Below are positions 33,891-42,479 of a stretch of 62,738 nt of DNA, in pieces. Position numbers and translations under genes: made by a program. Source of the stretch: Candidatus Gastranaerophilales bacterium. GTDB taxonomy: Bacteria > Cyanobacteriota > Vampirovibrionia > Gastranaerophilales > Gastranaerophilaceae. Location: NCBI GenBank assembly GCA_944327225.1, contig CALVGZ010000010.1, forward strand, positions 1 to 62,738, in the 5' to 3' direction. The notes beneath the pieces are model-generated. The model had not been told where the DNA came from, ran no database searches, and saw nothing but the letters and a program-made list of their open reading frames with translations. Position 1 is the first letter of the stretch; each line of letters begins with the position of its first letter.

Positions 33891-35440
33891 TTATGTTAAT
33901 TCCTTGTTTTTATTTGTTTTCATTAAAAATATCAAAATTATTATACCAAGTCCTAAAACGGCATATATTCTAAAAGAATCAATATATGCCCATAATTTTG
34001 ATTGTTGCAATAATTGATTGTATAAGAGTTGTTGTGCCATTAAGTTTGCAGTATTAAAATCGGTATTTTGAATAAAACTTGATGTATATACAGATAATCT
34101 TTCAGCGTAGACATCATTAGTTTCGGTTAAATTTTTAACCATCATAAATTGGTGTATTTGAGAAAATCTTGAAATAAAAGTTGCAACCAAAGATGTACCT
34201 ATTGCACCTCCTATTGTTTTGATAAAATTTTGCAATCCGCTGGCATTAGACATTTCGCTGGATGGAACGGTTAAACAAGAAAATGAAACAAGAGGAATCA
34301 TTGCAATAGTCATACCTATACCAAATAAAATATTCGGTATAAAAATAGAAGCTTGTGATATTTCTAAATTAATATCCCCCAACAACCAACTTCCGATTGA
34401 TAGTAAAAGAATTCCCGCTGATGCAAAAAATCTTACATCTAATCTCATTTGTAAATAATTATTCAATAATAATCCGATTAAACAACCGATACCTCTTGGC
34501 ATCATAGATAATCCGCTGGTAAAAGCACCATAACCCATCATATTTTGCATAAATTGTGGAATCATTGCCAATGAACCAAGTAATATTGCATTCATTACGG
34601 TTATACATATTGTCCCCATAGTAAAATTCCAATTAGATAGGACATTTAATCTAACCAGAGTTTCTTTTCCTTTTATTTGTGAAATAATGAATCCGATTAA
34701 ACCAATTACCCATATAATTGTTAATCTGCATATAAAGACTGAGTTAAACCAATCTTCGTCGTTGCCTTTGTCCATCATTATCTCAAATGCAACGGCAAAC
34801 ATAATTAAAAAAAGCAATCCCCACCAATCTGTTTTAACATTTTTTTGCTTTTGAGCATAAGGGGGATCAACAATCATTGTTTTTGCCATGGCAACAATTA
34901 AAGCTCCAACAGGAATATTCATAAAAAATATCCAATGCCAAGAATAATTTTCCGTTATCCAACCGCCCGAAACCGGTCCTATAATTGGTGCTACAATAAC
35001 AACAAGACCAAACATGGTTATTGCCGTTGTTAAATCTTTGCCTTTAAAATTTTCCATAACTATTGCTTGTGCAATAGGAATTAAAATACCTCCCCCAAAT
35101 CCCTGAAAAAAACGTCCCACAATCATAAGGGGCATTGAAGTTGATATACCGCATACCAAAGAAGATATTGTAAATATTGAAACCATTAAAATAAATATGT
35201 TTTTCCTGCCTGATAATCGGCATAACCAATCCAACATTGGAACCGTCAAACAACTTGTAATTAAATAACTTGTTAAAATCCAAATAGATTCTTGACTGCT
35301 AACTGAAAACTTCCAGCTATATGAGGAAGGGCAATGTTAGCTATTGTTTCATCAAGTGCAAACATAAATGCCGCAAACATTGTCGGTATTAAAATCAGCC
35401 ATTTATTTAGTTTATTTTCACTATCAGCAACTTCAGCCAT
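33891..35440 (-). pseudogene. MFS drug:H+ antiporter, DHA2/EmrB type, with a frameshift near the N-terminus
   Basis: From ATG 35440 the frame encodes MAEVADSENK, TM1, then ALDETIANIALPHIAGSF, the DHA2 signature for loop 1. It breaks at a T4 run (35306-35309 on the plus strand). Adding one T restores SSQESIWILTSYLI and continues without interruption to 33891 through 14 predicted helices (GRFFQGFGGG, PIIGPVSGGW, WIFFMNIPVG). The protein would be about 516 residues. Multidrug export is the family role. Either a sequencing deletion or true inactivation is possible. It is preceded by a promoter with two MarR-type operators. Confidence 0.8.
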
Positions 35441-35448
35441 ATAATACC

Positions 35449-35464
35449 TATTGAATATTCAATA
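35449..35464. promoter_or_regulatory. Palindromic operator O2 (MarR-type)
   Basis: TATTGAATATTCAATA is a perfect 16-bp palindrome just upstream of the MFS ATG. It is the twin of the palindrome at 35487-35502, 38 bp away. Confidence 0.8.
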
Positions 35465-35471
35465 CCATACC

Positions 35472-35500
35472 ACTATATACTATATGTATTGAAATTTCAA
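35472..35500 (-). promoter_or_regulatory. Promoter of the MFS gene
   Basis: The minus strand has TTGAAA (35495-35500), 17 nt, TATAGT (35472-35477). The -35 box lies inside operator O1, and operator O2 covers the start of the transcript. Confidence 0.75.
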
Positions 35501-35502
35501 TA
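35487..35502. promoter_or_regulatory. Palindromic operator O1 (MarR-type)
   Basis: TATTGAAATTTCAATA is a perfect 16-bp palindrome overlapping the -35 box of the MFS promoter and lying 6 nt beyond the marR stop codon. Confidence 0.8.
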
Positions 35503-35507
35503 GGTAA

Positions 35508-35987
35508 TTAAAATTTTATGTTTTGGATTTTTTTTATTTTATCTATCTGCTTAAAAAGTTTTTGACTTATATCATTAAGCTCGTTAATGTCTTGTTCATT
35601 AAACATTTTTAATGCTTCATTTAAAATTATATTTCTTGCTTCTTTGTATATTTTCTCGCCTTTTTTTGTTATATAGCTTTTAACCGCAATGATTTGTTTT
35701 GACTTTGTCTCTTGTTCTCTTGTAATATAACCATCATTTTCAAGTGCCAATAACAACTTACTTACATAATTTCTTTGAATAGAAGTTGTCCTTGCTAAAT
35801 CCCCTTGATTTATACCGGGATTTAACAATATTTGTTCCAATAAAAGATATTCGTTGTGATTGACTTTAATTGAAAATTTTTTATGAGTAATTCTTATAAA
35901 TTCATTTATAACTTTTGCAAAACACTCAGCTGCATAAATTGCAGATTCATTATAGGCTACATATTGCTTAGCTTTTTTAATGTTCAT
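35508..35987 (-). CDS. MarR-family transcriptional regulator
   Basis: The 159-residue winged-helix protein has a recognition region at about residues 55-110: NPGINQGDLARTTSIQRNYVSKLLLALENDG in part, then the wing with ITKKGEKI. Start ATG 35987 is chosen because the upstream extension is unlike the family. It is followed by the MFS gene on the same strand, with two 16-bp palindromes between them. MarR proteins release DNA on binding small phenolic or lipophilic ligands, so this is probably a drug-responsive local repressor. Confidence 0.9.
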   Translation of the reverse strand: MNIKKAKQYVAYNESAIYAAECFAKVINEFIRITHKKFSIKVNHNEYLLLEQILLNPGINQGDLARTTSIQRNYVSKLLLALENDGYITREQETKSKQIIAVKSYITKKGEKIYKEARNIILNEALKMFNEQDINELNDISQKLFKQIDKIKKIQNIKF

Positions 35988-36123
35988 TATGCACCATTTA
36001 ATAATAACACTAACTGAAATATATCTTAAACATATACAAAAACAAATCCTATACACTGATTAAATGATTATATTTTAATAAAGTTTCACATAAATTTATT
36101 TTTTTAATAGAATAATACTATAA

Positions 36124-36196
36124 GCCGACATAGCTCAGATGGTAGAGCGGCTCATTCGTAATGAGTAGGTCAAGGGTTCGAGTCCCTTTGTCGGCT
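36124..36196 (+). tRNA. tRNA-Thr (anticodon CGT)
   Basis: This is a 73-nt cloverleaf. The acceptor GCCGACA pairs with TGTCGGC. The anticodon loop TTCGTAA gives CGT, and the T-loop is TTCGAGT. The discriminator is T. CCA is not encoded. Confidence 0.95.
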
Positions 36197-36285
36197 TATA
36201 ATTTTTCCCAAAATAAATAAGCGAATTTTATCTTTACATTTAACCTAAATCATATTAAAATTTTCCATACTAAATTAAAGGATGT

Positions 36286-37572
36286 ATGTTAAAGCTATTA
36301 AAAAAAATAACCCTGATAATACTTATAATAATTTTTAATCAACCGATAATCGCTATAGAAGAAGAAACAAACAAAAACAAACCAACCAAAAATCAAGAGA
36401 TTATCGAGCTTGATATAATTGAAGATGAAAACAAAAAGAAATCTGATTCGAACGATTGGATTCAAAAAGATACCCTAAAAGACAATACCGATACAGAATT
36501 TTCAATTTTTGACAATTTAATAGATACAGATAAAGACAACGAACATCCTTTTAAAATTGAAGAAGAATCACTTTTTGGAAGAATATATAAAAAAGAAATC
36601 GAAAGAACATCAGTCCCATCATTCCTGCTTAAAGACGAATTAACTTTTAAGTTTAAAAAAGGAATGATAGATAAAATACAAATTTATGGTGCTTATCAGG
36701 GAAGTACAAACTTTACATTTGAAGATTCCGATTTTGACACTACTTATGGATACGGTTTTGCAGAAGCGGGACTCGTAGGAGACTTTAAGGATAAATATAC
36801 AAATTTTAAATTACAATTCAACTTTAAAGAAAGCGAAAACAGAAGCTACTTACAAGGACTCATAACCGACGCATATTTCATGAACACAAGAATACCACAC
36901 CACAAAATTATAGTCGGTAATTCAAGAAATCAAGTAGGTTTTGAGGGGGGTATGGGTTCATATATTTTACCTTTTATAACTCGTTCGCAAATTTCAAGGA
37001 CATTTGGGAACACAAGAGCATTAGGCACAAGAATAGTTGGAAACTACAATCTGATAGATTACAGTTTCGCTCTAAATAGCTCAGACAGATTTTTTAAAGA
37101 CTTTTTTCCCGGTGCAGAATTCACAGGCTGGGTAAATCTTAAACCGCTGGGAAAAACAGACGGAAAATACGGAGAAATAGTACTTGGTGGAGGAATAAAC
37201 ACCGGACACAACAACACAGATTACACAGTAACAGGTGCTTATGCCAGCTACAGATACAAAAAATTTGCTGCAAACTTTGAATACTCCTATGCTGACGGAT
37301 ACAACGGCACATACATAAGCACAAATAAAGCAGAAGGATTTTATACAACCTTAATATACAGATTAACAAAAAAACTTCATATTCTGGCAAGATACGATTG
37401 GTTCGACCCCAATAAAAACATAACAAACGATAACAGAAGAGAATATTCAATAGGATTAAATTATTTTATAAAAGGACAAGCACTGCGTCTTATTTTAAAC
37501 TATGTATTTTGCAACTATGATAATATGCAAGATTCGCACAGAATACTTCTTGGAACTCAATTAGTATTATAA
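36286..37572 (+). CDS. Outer-membrane porin (phosphate-selective porin O/P-like)
   Basis: The 428-residue protein has a signal peptide (residues 5-24) and an acidic, Lys/Asp/Glu-rich linker to about residue 115. A 16-strand-type beta-barrel region then follows to the C-terminus, with alternating aromatic and polar strands such as KIQIYGAYQG, NFKLQFNFKE, YGEIVLGGG and LRLILNYVF. The last residues form a hydrophobic strand, as barrels require. AAAGGATGT precedes the ATG. A porin implies a true outer membrane, consistent with the GT9 and SLH proteins nearby. Confidence 0.82.
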   Translation: MLKLLKKITLIILIIIFNQPIIAIEEETNKNKPTKNQEIIELDIIEDENKKKSDSNDWIQKDTLKDNTDTEFSIFDNLIDTDKDNEHPFKIEEESLFGRIYKKEIERTSVPSFLLKDELTFKFKKGMIDKIQIYGAYQGSTNFTFEDSDFDTTYGYGFAEAGLVGDFKDKYTNFKLQFNFKESENRSYLQGLITDAYFMNTRIPHHKIIVGNSRNQVGFEGGMGSYILPFITRSQISRTFGNTRALGTRIVGNYNLIDYSFALNSSDRFFKDFFPGAEFTGWVNLKPLGKTDGKYGEIVLGGGINTGHNNTDYTVTGAYASYRYKKFAANFEYSYADGYNGTYISTNKAEGFYTTLIYRLTKKLHILARYDWFDPNKNITNDNRREYSIGLNYFIKGQALRLILNYVFCNYDNMQDSHRILLGTQLVL

Positions 37573-37608
37573 GCATGCTATGCTATAATGAAAAAAAGGA
37601 ACGAAATA

Positions 37609-38601
37609 TTGATTGAACTACTAGACTGTACTCTAAGAGACGGCGGATATATAAACCAATGGAACTTCGGCAAAAACGATATTTTTGCAATATTTGACTA
37701 CTTACAAGATGCAGGAATAGAAATTATAGAAGTAGGATTTCTAAACGACAAAAAAGAACCCGACAAAAACAAAACAATAAACCCGCAAACAAAAATCTTT
37801 GACGAAATTTTTATAAATAAAAATAAAAAATCAATGACAGTCGCAATGGTAAACTACGGAAATTGCAAAATTGAAAATATATCAAAACCAAATTTCCTCG
37901 ACGGTATAAGAATTATTTTTAAAAAACATGATATAAAAGAAGCACTAAAATACTGTAAAATCGTACAAGAAAAAGGCTACAAAGTTTTTATACAGCCCGT
38001 TTCAATTACAACATATACAGATGATGAAATGCTCGATTTAATTGAAAAAGTAAATTCAATTAATCCATATTCCATGAGCATAGTCGACACATACGGTTTA
38101 ATGCACAAAAATCAAATGACTCACTACTTTAAACTAATGGAAAAAAATTTAAATGAAGAAATAAAAATAGATTACCACGCACACAATAATCTTCAACTGG
38201 CATATTCCAATGCTATAGATTTTACAAATCTAAAAACAAATAGAAATATAATCATAGATGCGTCACTATACGGAATGGGCAAAAATACCGGTAATACCTG
38301 TATAGAACTTATTGCAATGTATCTTAATAATAATTTTAACAAAAGCTACGACCTTGATAAAATACTTATCGCAATAAACAACCATATTTTAAAGTACAAA
38401 AACGAAACGAATTGGGGATATTGTCTTTCGTATTTTATTTCAGCCCTAAATAACTGTAATTCGGGGTATGTTGATTTTTTAAAAAAAGAAAAATTTGATT
38501 TAATTTCAATAAACAACATTTTAAAAAAAATTGATAGAGAAAAAAAACTAATCTATGACGAAGAGTATATTAAAAAATACGCACTAAGTTCAGTTTATTA
38601 A
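37609..38601 (+). CDS. DRE-TIM metallolyase/HMGL-like aldolase
   Basis: The protein has the DRE signature DCTLRDGGYIN at the N-terminus and the metal-ligand HAHNN near the middle of the barrel. The family includes HMG-CoA lyase, 4-hydroxy-2-oxovalerate aldolase and isopropylmalate synthase. This shorter type is often found in surface-polysaccharide loci. I prefer TTG 37609 because AGGA lies 8 nt upstream. The ATG at 37588 is preceded only by a TATAAT-like sequence; it would add seven residues. The 3' end overlaps the convergent ATPase gene by 12 nt. Confidence 0.8.
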   Translation: MIELLDCTLRDGGYINQWNFGKNDIFAIFDYLQDAGIEIIEVGFLNDKKEPDKNKTINPQTKIFDEIFINKNKKSMTVAMVNYGNCKIENISKPNFLDGIRIIFKKHDIKEALKYCKIVQEKGYKVFIQPVSITTYTDDEMLDLIEKVNSINPYSMSIVDTYGLMHKNQMTHYFKLMEKNLNEEIKIDYHAHNNLQLAYSNAIDFTNLKTNRNIIIDASLYGMGKNTGNTCIELIAMYLNNNFNKSYDLDKILIAINNHILKYKNETNWGYCLSYFISALNNCNSGYVDFLKKEKFDLISINNILKKIDREKKLIYDEEYIKKYALSSVY

Positions 38602-39996
38602 ATATTTATCCAATTCATTTCTATCAAAAACTTCAATACTTTGTTTATTATGTATAAACACAAGACAACTTATTACGGATTTGAACATTGTAAATTCACT
38701 AAATTCAAATTTACGACGCAAATCATCCATATTTTCCGCCATAAATTCCGTTATTAATGTTTTATTTTTTAGTGTCAAAGAAGTGAAAAAATCCAACCCT
38801 TCTTTTGTTGTTATTCCTTCAAAATAAATTATGTCGGGGGATTGAAATTCAATAAAACGCATTGCTTTATCAAGGTTAAATCCGATATTTTCGTTTAATT
38901 CGCATTGTGAAACATTTTTTAGTTTATATTTTGCAATTGATTCCAACGTCATAACATTTTTATATTTTGGAATTAAATTCGATAAAATAGAATATATTAA
39001 ATGAGTTTTTCCGGAAAGAGAAGAACCGCAAATCAAGATAATTCCGGACTTACTTAAAGCATTTTTTATTATTTCTATTTTATCTTGCGAAATATTTAAT
39101 TTATCAATTGAAATTGGAGGATGATAAATTTTTATTAGTATTCTTTCACCATTAATTGTGGGAAAAGCAGAAACACTTGCCGTAAGTTCGCTTTTATCAA
39201 CCGTAAAATTTAACTTTCCGAGCTGAGGAATTTCAAAAACATTAGGATCCAAATTACACAAAGACTTTAAAGATTGAATAAAAGAACTTGTTAAAAGACT
39301 CGGAATAACACCTGTTTTTATTATTTCATTCGGTTTTTTAAAATTTACACAAAGTCCTTCTTCGGTATTTTCAAAATATAACTCATGAACATCCTGACTT
39401 ATTGCCTGTTTTAAAATCGCCCTGAATAAATCTTGAATATGCACTTCCGTTAATTCATCATTGTGCAATTCATCAAGCCAATTATAATTTTTTAATTCAT
39501 TTGTATTTATATCATCAACCTTACTTTTAACATCATAGTACTCGTTAATCTTCTTCAATATACTTTTTTCCGATGCAATTACAGGATCTATATTTTTCTT
39601 TGATAACTGCATAATTTTATCAATGGAAAATAAGTCCATAGGATCAGCCATTGCAACAGTTAAAGTATCCTCAATAATAAAAAGCGGTAAAATCTTGTAA
39701 TAAAGAGCATCTTTGTATGGAATATAATCCAAACATTTTTTATCAATGGTATAATTTTCCAAATCAACACAAGGGGTATGCAGCTTCTCTTCCAAAAACT
39801 TCATTAAAACATCTTCTTTAATCATCTGTGTGTTTATTAAGATTTGTCCGATGTTAGTATTTTGAGCTATAGCAAGCTCTGTAGCATGTTCAATATCATC
39901 ATAAGTGACCAACCCGTCTCTTACAAGGTCATACTTTAACTTATCTATAGTTTTATTGTCTAAAAAATTATTTTCATTTAATAAATCCATTTTCAT
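38590..39996 (-). CDS. Divergent GspE/PilB-family ATPase
   Basis: The 468-residue protein has an N-terminal MshEN/T2SSE_N-like domain (about 25-160, IGQILINTQMI and YYKILPLFIIEDTLTVAMADP) and a C-terminal secretion-ATPase core. Walker A is GSSLSGKTH. The Walker B/GEIRD region, usually PDIIMVGEIRD, reads PDIIYFEGITT, so the conserved Arg-Asp is lost. The tetracysteine zinc site typical of GspE/PilB is absent. It is the last gene of a kinase-regulator-ATPase unit (8-nt gap to the response regulator). It may be a regulatory or non-hydrolysing relative that senses a signal for pilus or secretion machinery. Confidence 0.78.
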   Translation of the reverse strand: MKMDLLNENNFLDNKTIDKLKYDLVRDGLVTYDDIEHATELAIAQNTNIGQILINTQMIKEDVLMKFLEEKLHTPCVDLENYTIDKKCLDYIPYKDALYYKILPLFIIEDTLTVAMADPMDLFSIDKIMQLSKKNIDPVIASEKSILKKINEYYDVKSKVDDINTNELKNYNWLDELHNDELTEVHIQDLFRAILKQAISQDVHELYFENTEEGLCVNFKKPNEIIKTGVIPSLLTSSFIQSLKSLCNLDPNVFEIPQLGKLNFTVDKSELTASVSAFPTINGERILIKIYHPPISIDKLNISQDKIEIIKNALSKSGIILICGSSLSGKTHLIYSILSNLIPKYKNVMTLESIAKYKLKNVSQCELNENIGFNLDKAMRFIEFQSPDIIYFEGITTKEGLDFFTSLTLKNKTLITEFMAENMDDLRRKFEFSEFTMFKSVISCLVFIHNKQSIEVFDRNELDKYLIN

Positions 39997-40004
39997 TGAT
40001 TACC

Positions 40005-40370
40005 TTATTTATCAAGATACTTGTTAATTTTTTCCAAAACTTCCGAAAATTCAAAAGGTTTAGTTATATATTCGTCAGCTCCAGTTTCTTCCCCTATGAT
40101 TTTATCTTCATCCTGACTTCTTGCTGTTATCATAATTATTGGAATATTCTTATATTTATTATCAAATTTCAATAAACGACATATTTTATACCCGTTTATT
40201 TTAGGCATCATAACATCCAATATAACTAAGTCAGGTGATTCGTTTTTTGCCATATTTAAACCACTTTCGCCGTCAAAAGCACATATACATTCAAAACCCT
40301 TGGCTTTCAACATAAAAGAAAGTGTTTCAACAATATCTTTTTCATCATCAACAATTAAAATTTTTTTCAT
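40005..40370 (-). CDS. Stand-alone response-regulator receiver
   Basis: The 121-residue CheY/PilH-like domain has acidic pocket D8-D9, phosphoacceptor D52 (LVILDVMMP), switch Thr in MITARS and the conserved ITKPF lysine. There is no output domain. It lies 13 nt after the histidine kinase and 8 nt before the divergent GspE-like ATPase. It probably receives phosphate from that kinase and acts by protein contact. Confidence 0.93.
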   Translation of the reverse strand: MKKILIVDDEKDIVETLSFMLKAKGFECICAFDGESGLNMAKNESPDLVILDVMMPKINGYKICRLLKFDNKYKNIPIIMITARSQDEDKIIGEETGADEYITKPFEFSEVLEKINKYLDK

Positions 40371-40383
40371 TTAATTCTCCGAT

Positions 40384-42423
40384 TTAAAACTCCTCGAGTA
40401 AATTTATATCAAAATTCTCATCTGGACAATACATCTTTTTTAATATTATATCATGTTCAAATAAATTTTCTTTCAAAGCAAAATTTTGACAAAAGTCATT
40501 TAACGTCAAACATAAAGCATCAAAAGAACTTCCTGAAATTTTTGGAATAAAAGCAAAATAAGCCGCCTTGTCATCATTTTTATTTATATACTCTTTTGAC
40601 AAACAAGTAATATTTAAAAGTTTATTTTCTTTCAATTTTGAAATTAAATCAATATTTGCAGGATAAACAATTTTAATTAAACCCGTATCAGAGTAATTTG
40701 TAATTGTGTGCAAAAAGTCCATCTCGAAAACCTTTTTGCAATCCAATAAAGGCAATATAACATTAAAACATGCTCCGTTTTTCTCTTCACTATCGACCCA
40801 AATTGCCCCCAAATGCGAATCAATCAGCTGCTTGGTAATTGTCAAACCAAGTCCCACGCCGCCCTTGTTTCGATTTAAAGAACTTTCAATTTGAGAAAAT
40901 TTATCAAAAATTTTTGGGATATCCTGTTTTTTAATACCAATACCATTATCCGTAACACTAACTTTAATATATTTACCCGATAACTTAATTTTGGGCATCA
41001 CAAGTTTTTTATAATCAATTTCATTGCTATTTACAACAGAAGCAATAACACTTATTTTACCATTTTCAGGGGTAAATTTAAGTGCATTTGAAACAAGATT
41101 TGAAAAAATTTGCTCTATTCTTCTTATGTCTGCATAAATTTCCGGCAGTTTTTCTTTTATTTTTAAATCGAGTTCAATATTTTTTTCACGTGCAACCTGT
41201 AAAAAAGTCTTCTGCAATAATTCCAAAGAACTTGTTATATCAACTGTTTTATATTTAAAATCCAATTTTCCGGTTTGAATTCTAGACAAATCCAACAAAT
41301 CCTCTATAATACCCGACAAACGCTGGATATTTCTTTTTGCCATTGAAATAAAGTTTTTAGCTTCGCTTGAAATTTTACCCGCCTGTTCACTCAAAACAAT
41401 TTCAAGTGAATTATTTATCGGGGTCAAAGGTGTTCTTAGTTCATGGGATACAATTGAAACAAACTCAGATTTTAACCTTTCTAATTTTTCTAATTTTTTA
41501 TTTGTAATTGAAATTTCTTCGTACAACTTAGCACTTCTCAAAGGCAAAGCCACTTGATGAGTTATTGCTTGAAAACAAGTAACATCCTCTTGACTAAAAG
41601 GAATTTTTCTAAACAATTCAACAACTCCAAAAAAATCATCCCCCACTTTAATAGGAGCGAATAAAGAATCAAAATTTATTGCATCAATACCAAAAACCTG
41701 ATTAGAACGAGTTTGTTTTATTTTTCTCACAACTTCCACATCATCAAATTCTTTAACAACAGGTATGTCAGATTCATTAAACATTGCCTTATAATTCAAT
41801 AAAGAACGAATCTTAAGTGCATCAACCAAATTATCACTTGGGGTATAAATAGTATTCAAACTAAAAACAGGCTTTAATAAAGATGAATTAAAAACCAAAA
41901 CAGATGAAATATCAAAACTTAATGTCTTTTCCATTGCTTCAATCATAATATCGTAAAGCTTTGAAGTATTTAATGTTCCAGCAAATTGTGAACTCGTATT
42001 ATACAAAACATTTAATTGATACAAACTTTTTGATAATTCTTTATTGTTTTCGTATAGTCTATCTAAAGACTTTTTAATCTTAAAGTGAGAATTAAATGTA
42101 GCGAGTAAAATCTCTCTATTGATTGGTTTTTCTATAAAACCGTCTGCAAGATTTAAAAATTCACACACAAAATCTTTTTCAAACAGAATAATAAATTGCA
42201 TATTCTGATTTTTAGAAATTGACTTAATTTGCCTGATTATAAACTCACAATTTTCAACTTTTGAATCTATCAAAATTATATCAGGAAGAAAATTGTTTAT
42301 TTGGGTAACAAAATCCTCAATACTACCTTCTGCATTCATTAATTCAACTTCGGAATCAATTAATATAGAACTGATGTCTTGACATTCAACAGTATTATTT
42401 AAAATTAAATATGCCTTAATCAT
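40384..42423 (-). CDS. Sensor histidine kinase with N-terminal receiver and GAF domain
   Basis: The 679-residue cytoplasmic kinase has a receiver-like domain at residues 1-125 (with DIILIDSK at the phosphoacceptor position) and a GAF-type sensor at about 140-300. A HisKA with SHELRTPLTP follows, with the His near residue 325, then HATPase_c at about 430-560 (NLVSNALKF, DNGIGI, GVGLGLTI). The final 110 residues match no domain I know. No transmembrane segment is seen. It heads an operon with the receiver and the divergent ATPase. ATG 42423 has TAAAAT exactly 6 nt upstream and no ribosome site. Confidence 0.9.
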   Translation of the reverse strand: MIKAYLILNNTVECQDISSILIDSEVELMNAEGSIEDFVTQINNFLPDIILIDSKVENCEFIIRQIKSISKNQNMQFIILFEKDFVCEFLNLADGFIEKPINREILLATFNSHFKIKKSLDRLYENNKELSKSLYQLNVLYNTSSQFAGTLNTSKLYDIMIEAMEKTLSFDISSVLVFNSSLLKPVFSLNTIYTPSDNLVDALKIRSLLNYKAMFNESDIPVVKEFDDVEVVRKIKQTRSNQVFGIDAINFDSLFAPIKVGDDFFGVVELFRKIPFSQEDVTCFQAITHQVALPLRSAKLYEEISITNKKLEKLERLKSEFVSIVSHELRTPLTPINNSLEIVLSEQAGKISSEAKNFISMAKRNIQRLSGIIEDLLDLSRIQTGKLDFKYKTVDITSSLELLQKTFLQVAREKNIELDLKIKEKLPEIYADIRRIEQIFSNLVSNALKFTPENGKISVIASVVNSNEIDYKKLVMPKIKLSGKYIKVSVTDNGIGIKKQDIPKIFDKFSQIESSLNRNKGGVGLGLTITKQLIDSHLGAIWVDSEEKNGACFNVILPLLDCKKVFEMDFLHTITNYSDTGLIKIVYPANIDLISKLKENKLLNITCLSKEYINKNDDKAAYFAFIPKISGSSFDALCLTLNDFCQNFALKENLFEHDIILKKMYCPDENFDINLLEEF

Positions 42424-42429
42424 AATAAA

Positions 42430-42458
42430 ATTTTAGCAAAAGCACCAAATAACGGCAA
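42430..42458 (-). promoter_or_regulatory. Promoter of the kinase operon (leaderless)
   Basis: The minus strand has TTGCCG (42453-42458), 17 nt, TAAAAT (42430-42435), then 6 nt, then ATG 42423. Confidence 0.6.
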
Positions 42459-42479
42459 TTTATGAAATTTTTGTAATAT

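Noticed and set aside
30863-36200. Genomic island between tRNA-Met and tRNA-Thr
   Set aside because: Composition matches the surroundings, no integrase or attachment-site duplication is visible, and the genes are ordinary envelope and transport functions.
38590-39996. Normal type IV pilus motor PilB
   Set aside because: The GEIRD motif and the zinc cysteines are missing, so it cannot be called a standard motor.
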